A stretch of DNA of 33,363 nt from Rossellomorea vietnamensis (GTDB lineage Bacteria > Bacillota > Bacilli > Bacillales > Bacillaceae_B). Positions within the stretch are counted from its first letter, which is position 1, and every line of letters begins with the position of its first letter. Location: positions 175,416 to 208,778 of the forward strand of contig NZ_VTEI01000004.1 of NCBI RefSeq assembly GCF_008180415.1, in the 5' to 3' direction. Below the pieces are notes generated by a model that was given only the letters and a program-made list of their open reading frames with translations, was not told where the DNA came from and ran no database searches. Made by a program: the position numbers and the translations under genes. Shown here one piece after another: positions 1-6,768 of the stretch.

Positions 1-870
1 GGTCCGGTAGCGCCCGCCGGTCCAGTAGGTCCAACAGGTCCCGCCGGTCCAGTAGGTCCAACAGGTCCCGCCGGTCCAGTAGGTCCAACAGGTCCCGCCG
101 GTCCGGTAGCGCCCGTGGCTCCAGTAGCGCCAGCAGGTCCCGCCGGTCCAGTAGCGCCCATGGCTCCAGTAGCACCAGCAGGTCCCGCTGGTCCGGTAGC
201 GCCCGTGGCTCCAGTAGCACCCGCAGGTCCCGCCGGTCCGGTAGCGCCCGTGGCTCCAGTAGGTCCAACAGGTCCCACTGGTCCGGTAGCGCCCGTGGCT
301 CCAGTAGGTCCAACAGGTCCCGCTGGTCCGGTAGCCCCCGTGGCTCCGGTAGCACCCGCAGGTCCCGTCGGTCCAGTAGCGCCCGTGGCTCCAGTAGCGC
401 CAGCAGGTCCCGCCGGTCCGGTAGCGCCCGCCGGTCCAGTAGCGCCCGTGGTTCCAGTAGCACCAGCAGGTCCCGCCGGTCCGGTAGCGCCCGTGGCTCC
501 AGTAGGTCCAACAGGTCCCGCCGGTCCAGTAGCCCCCGCAGGTCCGGTAGCGCCCGTGGCTCCAGTAGCGCCAACAGGTCCCGCCGGTCCAGTAGCGCCC
601 GTGGCTCCAGTAGCCCCCGCAGGTCCCGCTGGTCCGGTAGCGCCCGTGGCTCCAGTAGGTCCAACAGGTCCCGCCGGTCCGGTAGCGCCCGTGGCTCCAG
701 TAGGGCCAGCAGGTCCCGCCGGTCCGGTAGCGCCCGTGGCTCCGGTAGCCCCCGCCGGTCCAGTAGCGCCCGCCGGTCCCGCCGGTCCAGTAGCGCCCGT
801 GGCTCCAGTAGGTCCAACAGGTCCCGCCGGTCCCGTGGGTCCAGTAGGTCCCGCAGGTCCGGTCGCTCCT
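1..870 (-). repeat. Tandem 9-bp-based repeats encoding Gly-X-Y triplets
   Basis: The tract is built from 9-bp units (reverse complement GGxCCxGxx) combined into higher-order 18-, 27- and 45-bp units. It is GC-rich compared with the rest of the window. Such tracts change length by slippage or recombination, so the copy number should be treated as strain-variable and prone to assembly error. Confidence 0.9.
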
Positions 871-1613
871 CCTGTAAAGGTAGCTTGTTGTTTTTGCAGA
901 ATTTTAAGTTGGAGGTCTAAAATCATACTCTCTGAAAGCTGAGTAAACAAGCATTCTCCTTCTGCAGTTATGCCTGATGTACCTGGTATGGGGCAACAAT
1001 TCAAAGCTTCATCCCACTCGGTAATATCAGCTCTGAGCAATTCACAGTAAATCTGTTCATTAAAAAACTCGGTACTTTGCTGATGAAAATCCGAAACGTC
1101 AGTTGATATCAATTGATCTTTTTCGGGAAAGCCAGCACCAAGAGGTCTAGAAACTAGGAAGTCAAACTCATTACGAGTATTTAGAAAAGGCCCGACTGGT
1201 GGATTTATAAAACTTAAGTTGTCAATCGACACGGCACAGCTGAAAGGAACATCAACAGTAAAAGAGTTGAGTTCTGAGTTTAGTCCAGTCTTTTTGCCAA
1301 CAATAGGATTTGCGGCGTATTGTATATTTTTACGCACAAATCCAGCAAGAAATAGCTGGCTTTCGGCGTTATTTTCAAGTTGGAGAAGACGACACTGCGT
1401 TAAATTTACACGTTTTTTGACATTCTTAATTTCTAAAACGTGCTGCCCCTCTGGAAAATTAATTTTTGCATGCATCGGTATTTTAACAGAAATTTCAGCT
1501 AGAACCACAGGGACTTTTACCAATGTAGGATCGGAAACAGGACTAGGAGTGATAGCGGTTGCCTCACATTGGCCTATGGTTGCTGAAGGTTGTTTATCGG
1601 GTTTAGATGACAT
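1..1613 (-). CDS. Collagen-like spore-surface protein (partial, 3' end outside window)
   Basis: The minus strand is open without a stop from 1613 to the left edge (537 codons visible). The first ~248 residues form a non-repetitive domain with several Cys (including LNCCPIP) and blocks such as [14 protein letters not shown] and [18 protein letters not shown]. This domain resembles N-terminal modules of Bacillales/Clostridia spore or exosporium proteins (CsxC-like); that assignment is tentative. From about residue 249 the protein is uninterrupted Gly-X-Y ([19 protein letters not shown]), some 95 triplets in view, with Thr at many Y positions as in BclA-type bacterial collagens that trimerise and carry O-glycans. 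Two in-frame ATGs exist, at 1634 and 1613. The second is preferred because GAAAGAGGTG lies about 9 nt before it and the first has no ribosome site. The C-terminal domain is not visible. The role is inferred: filament or coat component on the spore surface. Confidence 0.82.
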   Translation of the reverse strand, partial: MSSKPDKQPSATIGQCEATAITPSPVSDPTLVKVPVVLAEISVKIPMHAKINFPEGQHVLEIKNVKKRVNLTQCRLLQLENNAESQLFLAGFVRKNIQYAANPIVGKKTGLNSELNSFTVDVPFSCAVSIDNLSFINPPVGPFLNTRNEFDFLVSRPLGAGFPEKDQLISTDVSDFHQQSTEFFNEQIYCELLRADITEWDEALNCCPIPGTSGITAEGECLFTQLSESMILDLQLKILQKQQATFTGGATGPAGPTGPTGPAGPVGPTGATGATGPAGPAGATGPAGATGATGATGPAGPAGPTGATGATGPAGPVGPTGATGATGPAGPAGATGATGATGPAGPVGATGATGATGPAGATGPAGPVGPTGATGATGPAGPAGATGTTGATGPAGATGPAGPAGATGATGATGPTGPAGATGATGATGPAGPVGPTGATGATGPVGPVGPTGATGATGPAGPAGATGATGATGPAGPAGATGAMGATGPAGPAGATGATGATGPAGPVGPTGPAGPVGPTGPAGPVGPTGPAGATG

Positions 1614-1644
1614 TAATTTTTTCACCTCTTTCATTTAATACTAT

Positions 1645-1653
1645 TAATTTATG
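1645..1653 (-). promoter_or_regulatory. Possible sigma-K/sigma-E type -10 element of the collagen-like gene
   Basis: The minus strand reads CATAAATTA, an exact match to the CATAnnnTA -10 consensus of late mother-cell sigma-K, about 30 nt upstream of the preferred start codon. A convincing -35 (mACm at 16-17 bp) is not obvious, so this rests on one short motif plus the spore-surface context. Confidence 0.25.
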
Positions 1654-2080
1654 AAAGAAAAAGTTTTGTTCTTGTATGTTCATCCATGCCCAGAAAAAAA
1701 TCTTGAATAAAAACGCACTCCACCACAATAGATTACACCTTAATATCCCAATAAAGCTCATTCTCTACCGAAAATATGAGAGAGGATTTGATTCATTCAT
1801 ATATGGAAGCTTTTATACTATTAGAACCTGAATGGATTTTATTATTTATTATTGAAAGTCAAATTCAGAGAGACAAAGGGACAGGCACCTCATACCACCA
1901 AATATTTACAATAACAATCAGGATATCAGGACCCGCCTTCCGACTATGATTAACCAGGCTGGTAACCTACCTGTCTTCTTTTATTTCAGTTTGAATTGGT
2001 CTTCTAAATATTTATATGATTACAAAATGAAGCAGGAATTCGTTTTTATCCACACGGCATTTTCCTCTTAATGGGATTGA
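1654..2080. other. Gene-free interval
   Basis: No open frame with a ribosome site was found. The stretch holds a scrap of the GGGACAGG-type interspersed repeat near 1868-1890 and otherwise AT-rich sequence broken by stops in all frames. Confidence 0.5.
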
Positions 2081-2206
2081 TCTTGGGTGTTTGGAAGTGA
2101 AAAGCTTGCGCGTGGGGATAAGGTTTATCTATCTGAAGCAGCGTTTACTAAAAAATTGTAAGTACCTGCTACATCAATTACTATAGAAGGTAGTAAAATA
2201 GCGTGA
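2081..2206 (+). pseudogene. Possible coding relic upstream of the 48-aa peptide
   Basis: One frame reads SWVFGSEKLARGDKVYLSEA, continues AFTKKL, hits a stop, and goes on VPATSITIEGSKIA before a second stop at 2204. The composition looks protein-like, but there is no start codon or ribosome site and the frame is broken. It ends just upstream of the next small gene, which is what the decayed first gene of a small operon would look like. I do not recognise the family. Confidence 0.2.
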
Positions 2207-2222
2207 TGTTGGAGTGAGTATA

Positions 2223-2369
2223 GTGAAGTGGACTTCTGAAAAAAACAAGAAAACTCTTTTAGTATTGATCCTTATCTTTTTATTCATTGCCGGTCTGCTC
2301 GATATACTATTTGAAGGCTTGGTCTTTCAATTATTACCAGAATCGGTTCAGACATTTTTAAAGTTCTGA
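2223..2369 (+). CDS. Small single-pass membrane peptide (48 aa)
   Basis: A GTG start at 2223 follows GGAGTGAG at about 6 nt spacing. The product begins MKWTSEKNKKTLLVLILIF: a short basic N-terminus, one hydrophobic helix (about residues 11-26), then an amphipathic tail ending LPESVQTFLKF. It is followed within 40 nt by a strong terminator, so it appears to be the last gene of a transcript. No family is recognised. Support comes from the ribosome site, the transmembrane profile and the terminator; it could still be chance. Confidence 0.45.
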   Translation: MKWTSEKNKKTLLVLILIFLFIAGLLDILFEGLVFQLLPESVQTFLKF

Positions 2370-2403
2370 AAATCTGATAACACCGATATATGAATTTTAT
2401 TTT

Positions 2404-2442
2404 GAATGCTGACTCTCAGTCTGAGAGCTCAGCATTTTTTTT
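2404..2442 (+). terminator. Rho-independent terminator
   Basis: The arms AATGCTGA and TCAGCATT enclose a further inner pairing (CTCTCAG with CTGAGAG) and are followed by eight T. It sits 35 nt after the stop of the 48-aa ORF and ahead of the replication gene pair. Confidence 0.85.
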
Positions 2443-2517
2443 ATAAAAGTGGTGTCCTGTTTTCAAAAACCTCTCTATATAAAAGGTGAGAAAACAATTT
2501 ATTGGGAGGTTTTACTA

Positions 2518-3399
2518 ATGACTGGATGGATTAAATTTAACCGAAGCACGATTGAAAGTCCGATTTGGGGGAGTCCGTTTACCTTGAGGCTTCTATTATT
2601 GCTGAGCTGCAGTGCGCTGCAGAAGGAATTCATGTATGTGGAAGAAGTGAAGGTGCAGAGAGGTCAGTACTTGCGCTCGTATTCGCGGCTGGCGGAGGAC
2701 TTGCAGTATGTAGAGAATGGCAATTTAAAGATCCCGTCGAAGAACACGATCAAACTGAGTGTGGATCGCTTGAGGAAGTATGGGCTCATTTCTACCGAGG
2801 AAACCAAAATCGGGACGTTGTTCACGTTACTCCAAAATGACGGTGATTTTTCTGCGCCCGAAAACGGTAGAACGGAGGATGAGACACGGCAAGACGAATC
2901 GATTATGCATGCGTCACTAAAAGAAGAATGTAAGAAAGGTAGAGAAGAGAAAGAAAAAGAGAGCGTGCGCGCGAGGAATGTCCCTCCTTCCAAACCAGAG
3001 ATGCAGAGTAGAGTGGAGAAGGTCACGGAAAAATTTTTGAAGCTGCGAAACTCAGGGTTCTATCTTTCGCCTAAGGAGCAGTGTGCCATTGAAAAAATAG
3101 CTGAGAAGGATGTCGAAATGGCTACGCTGCTGAGCTGGATGGAGAAGATAGAGTCCTCCTACCGAGAGCGGAATGGGGACAACACGATCAAGTCGTTTAC
3201 CTATTACGAGAAGGCTTTGCTGCGGAAAATCAAGAATTCCAGGAGTGCGCCTAAGCTCCCAAGCTCTTCTGCCAACCTGGTAAAAGAAACGAATGACTTC
3301 CTGGCCAAGCTGGAGAGGTGGAAGAGAGAGGGGGAGGACCGTATTGCAAACGGATCCAAGAGAGTCAAACCGTCCTTTGGGTCTGTATGGAACCGGTGA
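2518..3399 (+). CDS. Phage-type replication initiator with N-terminal winged helix
   Basis: The product is 293 aa. The start at 2518 is set by GGGAGGT seven nt upstream; the longer upstream reading has no ribosome site. It opens MTGWIKFNRSTIESPIWGSP, the usual start of Firmicutes phage replication-organiser proteins (compare GWIKLHRKLLEHPIF). About residues 8-105 form a winged-helix domain (QYLRSYSRLAEDLQYV, then NTIKLSVDRLRKYGLIST). A charged low-complexity linker rich in Glu/Lys follows (about 115-165). The C-terminal region (KVTEKFLKLRNSGFYLSPKE, then YYEKALLRKI) looks helical and may correspond to a DnaD/helicase-loading domain. The stop is one nt before the DnaB-like helicase start, so the two are translationally coupled and probably work together in replication of a phage-derived element. 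No integrase or structural phage genes are nearby. Confidence 0.7.
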   Translation: MTGWIKFNRSTIESPIWGSPFTLRLLLLLSCSALQKEFMYVEEVKVQRGQYLRSYSRLAEDLQYVENGNLKIPSKNTIKLSVDRLRKYGLISTEETKIGTLFTLLQNDGDFSAPENGRTEDETRQDESIMHASLKEECKKGREEKEKESVRARNVPPSKPEMQSRVEKVTEKFLKLRNSGFYLSPKEQCAIEKIAEKDVEMATLLSWMEKIESSYRERNGDNTIKSFTYYEKALLRKIKNSRSAPKLPSSSANLVKETNDFLAKLERWKREGEDRIANGSKRVKPSFGSVWNR

Positions 3400-3400
3400 A

Positions 3401-4663
3401 ATGGAGGGGCAGGAATTGTATGAAGCCGAAAGCATGGTGCTCGGAGCGGTTTTCCTGGAGCCTTCTGCCATAAGCGACATTATCCTGAAACCCGAACATT
3501 TTTCCCAGAGCCGCCATCGAATAATTTTTACAGCGATGAGAGAGCTGCAGTGCGATGGTGTGGAAATCAATCCTTTCAGCTTGGTCAATCTTCTGGGAAA
3601 CGAGATTGAAAATGTCGGCGGCGTTACATACTTCACGGAGATCTCTCTTTGCTGTCCTTCGGTAAGCGGGCTGGAGCATTATCAGGAAGTGGTGCTGAAA
3701 TCTTACAGGATAGGGGAGCTGCGTAAATCGGCCGCCCAATTTCTGAATGACTCAAGTGCCCAAACGGCAGAGGCTTTTTATCAAAAATATGTCGAGACGC
3801 AGGAGCTGGGACTGGAGAGTGGGAAAAGAAAAGGCGAGGCGTTGGTTGAGCTCTATGAGTCGCTGTATGCCGACCCTGTACATGCTGGCATCTCTTCCGG
3901 ATACGAAAAGCTCGACGGACTTACAGGAGGATTCAAACCAGGGGAACTCATCATCGCTGCAGGAAGGCCGTCGATGGGAAAGACCGCGCTAGTACTGAAT
4001 CTGGCCTATAACGCAGCTTCAAAAGGAACCGTTGTCGATTTCTTTTCACTCGAGATGAGCGAGAAGCAGCTTTATCAGAGGCTGATCAGCAGGATGGCCA
4101 GCATCGATGCGTCCAAGTGGCATAATCCGTTCCGCGTGTTCTCGGATAAAGAAACCAGAAAGGCGAACGAAGCGCTGAACACATGCTATAAAATGCCTTT
4201 TCAAATCCATGACCAAGGCAAGCTGACCTTGGACGAAATCCGCGCAAGAATCCAGAAGACAAGAAGGGAAAACGAAAATGCTCCTTGTTTAGTAGTGATT
4301 GATTACCTGCAGCTGATTCCGATTGAAGGGAAATTTGAACGCCATGATCTCGCGATAGGGAGCATCACCAGGGAATTGAAGCAGATGGCGAAACAGTATA
4401 AAGTGCCGATCATTCTGCTGTCCCAGCTCTCCCGGTCAGTCGAGCAGCGCCAGGATAAACGTCCAATGATGTCCGACCTCCGCGACTCAGGCAGCATCGA
4501 ACAGGACGCGGACATCGTCATGCTGCTTTACAGGGAGGCGTACTATAAAAGAGGTTTCGAAGGGCAAGAGACGGAAATTAATCTGGTCAAGCACCGGAAT
4601 GGGCCGGTGGGGACGGTTGGGTTGAAATTTGTTAAGGAGTTTAGTTGGTTTGTTTCGGGGTGA
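3401..4663 (+). CDS. DnaB-like replicative DNA helicase (phage/island paralogue)
   Basis: The product is 420 aa, slightly short for DnaB/DnaC (~450). The N-terminal domain (about residues 1-100) carries the signature EAESMVLGAVFLEPSAISD followed by INPFSLVNLLGNEIENVGGV. The RecA-fold motor starts near residue 165, with Walker A GRPSMGKT at 188-195, Walker B LVVIDYLQLI around Asp301, and the conserved C-terminal blocks LLSQLSRSVEQRQDKRPMMS, GSIEQDAD and RNGPVGTVGLKF. All helicase motifs look intact. The start at 3401 is chosen because the family N-terminus begins only a few residues before EAES; the frame is open further upstream but lacks homology. The gene is coupled to the winged-helix initiator (TGA, one nt, ATG). 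It is probably a second, element-encoded helicase rather than the housekeeping copy, because it lacks the usual chromosomal neighbours (rplI, purA). Confidence 0.85.
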   Translation: MEGQELYEAESMVLGAVFLEPSAISDIILKPEHFSQSRHRIIFTAMRELQCDGVEINPFSLVNLLGNEIENVGGVTYFTEISLCCPSVSGLEHYQEVVLKSYRIGELRKSAAQFLNDSSAQTAEAFYQKYVETQELGLESGKRKGEALVELYESLYADPVHAGISSGYEKLDGLTGGFKPGELIIAAGRPSMGKTALVLNLAYNAASKGTVVDFFSLEMSEKQLYQRLISRMASIDASKWHNPFRVFSDKETRKANEALNTCYKMPFQIHDQGKLTLDEIRARIQKTRRENENAPCLVVIDYLQLIPIEGKFERHDLAIGSITRELKQMAKQYKVPIILLSQLSRSVEQRQDKRPMMSDLRDSGSIEQDADIVMLLYREAYYKRGFEGQETEINLVKHRNGPVGTVGLKFVKEFSWFVSG

Positions 4664-4737
4664 ATGCGGTTGGTGTAAAACAGGTAATTCTAAATTAATT
4701 TTTTAAAAGGTAAAAGTGATGGAAAAGGCTGTGTATT

Positions 4738-4780
4738 CCAGAGCCCAGGTACAATAATGTATTCTTTACCTAAGCTCTGG
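4738..4780 (+). terminator. Hairpin downstream of the helicase gene
   Basis: CCAGAGC at 4738-4744 pairs with GCTCTGG at 4774-4780, with an inner CAGGTA/TACCT pairing. No T-run follows directly. The layout (GC arms around a GTAC and AATGTATT-like core) recalls the palindromic repeat family seen elsewhere in the window, so this may be a diverged member. Confidence 0.4.
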
Positions 4781-4910
4781 CCCTGACTTTACTGCACCTT
4801 CCGACAATTATTGGGGGGGCACTGTGAGTATAGATTAAAAGGAAAGGCCCTTTTCTAAAAGATTGTTTCTTTTGAGTGCTATTTTATCTCCTCCTCATTT
4901 TCACGTAGAA

Positions 4911-5142
4911 GGATTGGAGCGTAAGGCGTGTGACCTCCTGCAGGACTAGCGGGACAGGTGAGACCCCGAAATCCAGTTGTAGCGCCCAGCCCCTCGGGGT
5001 CAAATAACCCGCATCGAATAAAAGGAAAGACCGCCTTTTTTTCGATGCGGAACATTTGCCTGTCGGGTCTGAGCAGGGCGCTTCCACATTTTATACAGGC
5101 GAAGCCGAGGAGGCCGGGCGCCCGGCCCTGGAGCGGAAATCC
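4911..5142. repeat. Two nested Bacillaceae interspersed repeats
   Basis: Repeat A is split. Its left part at 4911-4968 carries GGATTGGAGCG, ACCTCCTGCAGGA and AGCGGGACAGGTGAGACCCC. Its right part at 5100-5142 carries GCCGAGGAGGC and GGAGCGGAAATCC. This resembles a repeat I recall from many Bacillaceae genomes. Between them, at about 4969-5099, lies a different element, B (TAGCGCCCAGCCCCTCGGGG, then TTTGCCTGTCGGG, then GCAGGGCGCTT), which contains a hairpin CCGCATCGAA/TTCGATGCGG at 5009-5050. I infer that B inserted into A. No coding frame here is credible. The families are recalled from experience and were not checked by search. Confidence 0.6.
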
Positions 5143-5256
5143 ATTACTTTTAAAATAGCCACAATCTTTGCGAAAACAGTCAAAGGAAAAGACTAACCCT
5201 GAAGAGTCCTGAATAATATGTTGAGAGTAAACTCAATATTAACGAGGGAGGAGTCC

Positions 5257-5490
5257 ATGTTAATAAAACCAATAAAAGATTTGTTCGCTAAATGGGAAAT
5301 GAACTATTCCACTCATGATTTCGCTGAATACTCAGCCATGAAGGGAAGGTTGGAAAACAATAGCATTCCCTATAAGATGAAAACGGTGAGTCCAGGAATA
5401 GAAAAGGGAGAAGCGGCCTCGTATCAGCTTTTCGTGTCAAAAGCCTTGATGAAAAAAGCAAACGAGGCAATTCATAATAAAGATTCTTAA
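5257..5490 (+). CDS. Small conserved-looking protein, DUF2007-like (77 aa)
   Basis: ATG at 5257 follows GGGAGGAG at about 5 nt; the longer upstream frame lacks a ribosome site. The product opens MLIKPIKDLFAKWEMNY. Its pattern FAEYSAMKGRLENNSIPYKM then YQLFVSKALMKKANEAIH fits the alpha/beta layout of small DUF2007-type putative signal-transducing proteins (helix, extended segment from the word I-P-Y, then a closing helix). No signal peptide or membrane segment is present. The family call is weak, but the gene itself is likely real from its ribosome site and codon pattern. A palindromic repeat follows 20 nt after the stop. Confidence 0.6.
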   Translation: MLIKPIKDLFAKWEMNYSTHDFAEYSAMKGRLENNSIPYKMKTVSPGIEKGEAASYQLFVSKALMKKANEAIHNKDS

Positions 5491-5510
5491 ATCAAGAGAA
5501 TCAGAGAACA

Positions 5511-5561
5511 GAGCCTGCCCCCCATCACATTAACGCTTTAACGTACCGGGGGTCAGGCCCC
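5511..5561 (+). repeat. Palindromic interspersed element, copy 1
   Basis: The arms GAGCCTGCCCCCC and GGGGGTCAGGCCCC flank a core with TTAACGCTTTAACGTACC. It sits between the convergent ends of the 77-aa gene and the acetyltransferase, in the orientation of the 77-aa gene. Confidence 0.8.
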
Positions 5562-5567
5562 TGTGAT

Positions 5568-6113
5568 TCACTCAAACAACTTATACCAATACAATGTAGT
5601 TTCAATATTGGGATTATATGACTGCTTCAGTGTATCTGCCCCACCCAGCAAGAATCCGTGTTTCACGTAAAATCTGCATGCACCAAGATTATCATCTTGT
5701 GTTTCCAAGGACATTCCGATAAGTTTCCGTTGTTTTGCCCATTCTTCCGCTTTATGTAAAAGCAGCTTTCCAACTCCGCTTCCTCTATACTCTTGTTTAG
5801 CAGCAATGTTTTCAATATAACAGAAGTGATTCCAGTCCTTAACGATTCTAATCTGCCCTATGCAAGTATCGTTGGTATAAGCTAAAAACAAGGCTCGATC
5901 CTCTGAATTTATATATTGGCTCCAATCAAGCTTGTCATCTGGGAAACGTGTTTCGCTGGCTTCATCAAAAAGAATCTCTTTATAAGTCCACTTTCCTGAT
6001 TGTAAACTAGGGACAACTCTGCCATACAACGTAAAATAATCATTAGTCTTAGGGATGTCCTCTATTAACTCCTGTTTCAATGAAGCAATGATGATGTTAC
6101 TTTCACTATTCAT
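5568..6113 (-). CDS. satA: GNAT acetyltransferase, streptothricin acetyltransferase (SatA/YyaR) family
   Basis: The product is 181 aa. After an N-terminal arm it carries the GNAT fold: beta strands around ALFLAYTNDTCIGQIRIVKD, then IENIAAKQEYRGSGVGKLLL, the acetyl-CoA pyrophosphate loop (R/Q-x-x-G-x-G/A as YRGSGVG), and motif B LETQDDNLGACRFYVKHGF. The string LETQDDNLGACRFY closely matches B. subtilis SatA (YyaR), which acetylates the beta-lysine of streptothricin. Length and the WNHFCYIENIA block also agree. The start follows AGGGTGG at about 5 nt. It is transcribed alone. Substrate is by family only; intrinsic resistance to streptothricin-type antibiotics is the inference. Confidence 0.75.
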   Translation of the reverse strand: MNSESNIIIASLKQELIEDIPKTNDYFTLYGRVVPSLQSGKWTYKEILFDEASETRFPDDKLDWSQYINSEDRALFLAYTNDTCIGQIRIVKDWNHFCYIENIAAKQEYRGSGVGKLLLHKAEEWAKQRKLIGMSLETQDDNLGACRFYVKHGFLLGGADTLKQSYNPNIETTLYWYKLFE

Positions 6114-6215
6114 ATTCCACCCTGCCTTTTCGTTGAATTAACTATCATTAAAAACAAACTTATTCAGCAAACGCCACTTTTACCCCTAGTAATTATGAAC
6201 AGAAATTTGGTGGGA

Positions 6216-6503
6216 TTAGGCGTTTGGCGGGTTACCCATTTGGCTAAGCATCATGATAACGATCACAATCCCCGCACTGAATAAGGCGATATAAATGGCT
6301 ATTCCAGCAAGTATATTTTTTTCTGTCTTTTTAACGAAAGCCATAACCCCAACAACCACCGATAAAATAATGGACAAGGCGATAAGAGATAAAGCGAAAT
6401 AGATATCAATCCTTATTAGCCTATAAAGGATCGCAAAGAAAAAGGGTACTGGGAAAACGCTTAATAGTAAAGACCAGTAGCTTAACCAAGAGAATTTTTT
6501 CAA
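6216..6503 (-). CDS. Small three-helix membrane protein (95 aa)
   Basis: The product has three hydrophobic stretches: WSLLLSVFPVPFFFAILYRL, then ALSLIALSIILSVVVGVMAF, then IAIYIALFSAGIVIVIMML, separated by short charged loops (RIDIY, KKTEKN). The start is taken as TTG at 6503, because GAGGGA lies 9 nt upstream of it. The GTG at 6512, nine nt earlier, directly abuts that ribosome site and is less likely. No family is recognised. It has no operon partner on the same strand closer than the acetyltransferase (~100 nt downstream). Confidence 0.6.
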   Translation of the reverse strand: MKKFSWLSYWSLLLSVFPVPFFFAILYRLIRIDIYFALSLIALSIILSVVVGVMAFVKKTEKNILAGIAIYIALFSAGIVIVIMMLSQMGNPPNA

Positions 6504-6665
6504 TCTACTCACTCCCTCAAAAATTAATTATTCTTTCGCCATAGCCGCCCATGCCTCACTTTTCCTGAAACGTAAGATACTGTTTTTTCACATAAAGAGA
6601 TGTATCCTTTATTTTCCTATCTTAAACGATTTTATCATTAGTAGGTGTTTTACAGTAGGAAATAA

Positions 6666-6713
6666 GGGCCTGACCCCGGTACGTTAATGCGTTAATGTAC
6701 TGGAGGCAGGCCC
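6666..6713 (-). repeat. Palindromic interspersed element, copy 2 (inverted)
   Basis: This is the only copy in the opposite orientation. On the minus strand it reads GGGCCTGCCTCC, then TACATTAACGCATTAACGTA, then CCGGGGTCAGGCCC. It lies just downstream of the minus-strand anti-sigma gene, so it again matches the direction of the transcript it follows. Confidence 0.8.
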
Positions 6714-6768
6714 TTTTATTCTATTGCCTTCAACGGAACAGCACATGTTACCATCATTGCCACTTATT

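Noticed and set aside
1..870. Regular repeats considered as a CRISPR array
   Set aside because: There are no unique spacers. The periodicity is 9 bp and encodes Gly-X-Y.
115..942. Plus-strand 275-aa Ala/Pro/Val/Gly repeat frame
   Set aside because: It is the antisense of the Gly-X-Y collagen repeat. It has no ribosome site, and the minus frame is continuous with a unique N-terminal domain.
1219..1638. Plus-strand 139-aa frame
   Set aside because: It lies antisense to the unique domain of the collagen-like gene, without a ribosome site or recognisable pattern.
2518..4663. Intact prophage
   Set aside because: Only the replication pair is present; no integrase, repressor, terminase or structural gene was seen in the window.
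4884..5158. Short frames on both strands
   Set aside because: The interval is made of two nested interspersed repeats; the frames follow repeat sequence and lack ribosome sites.
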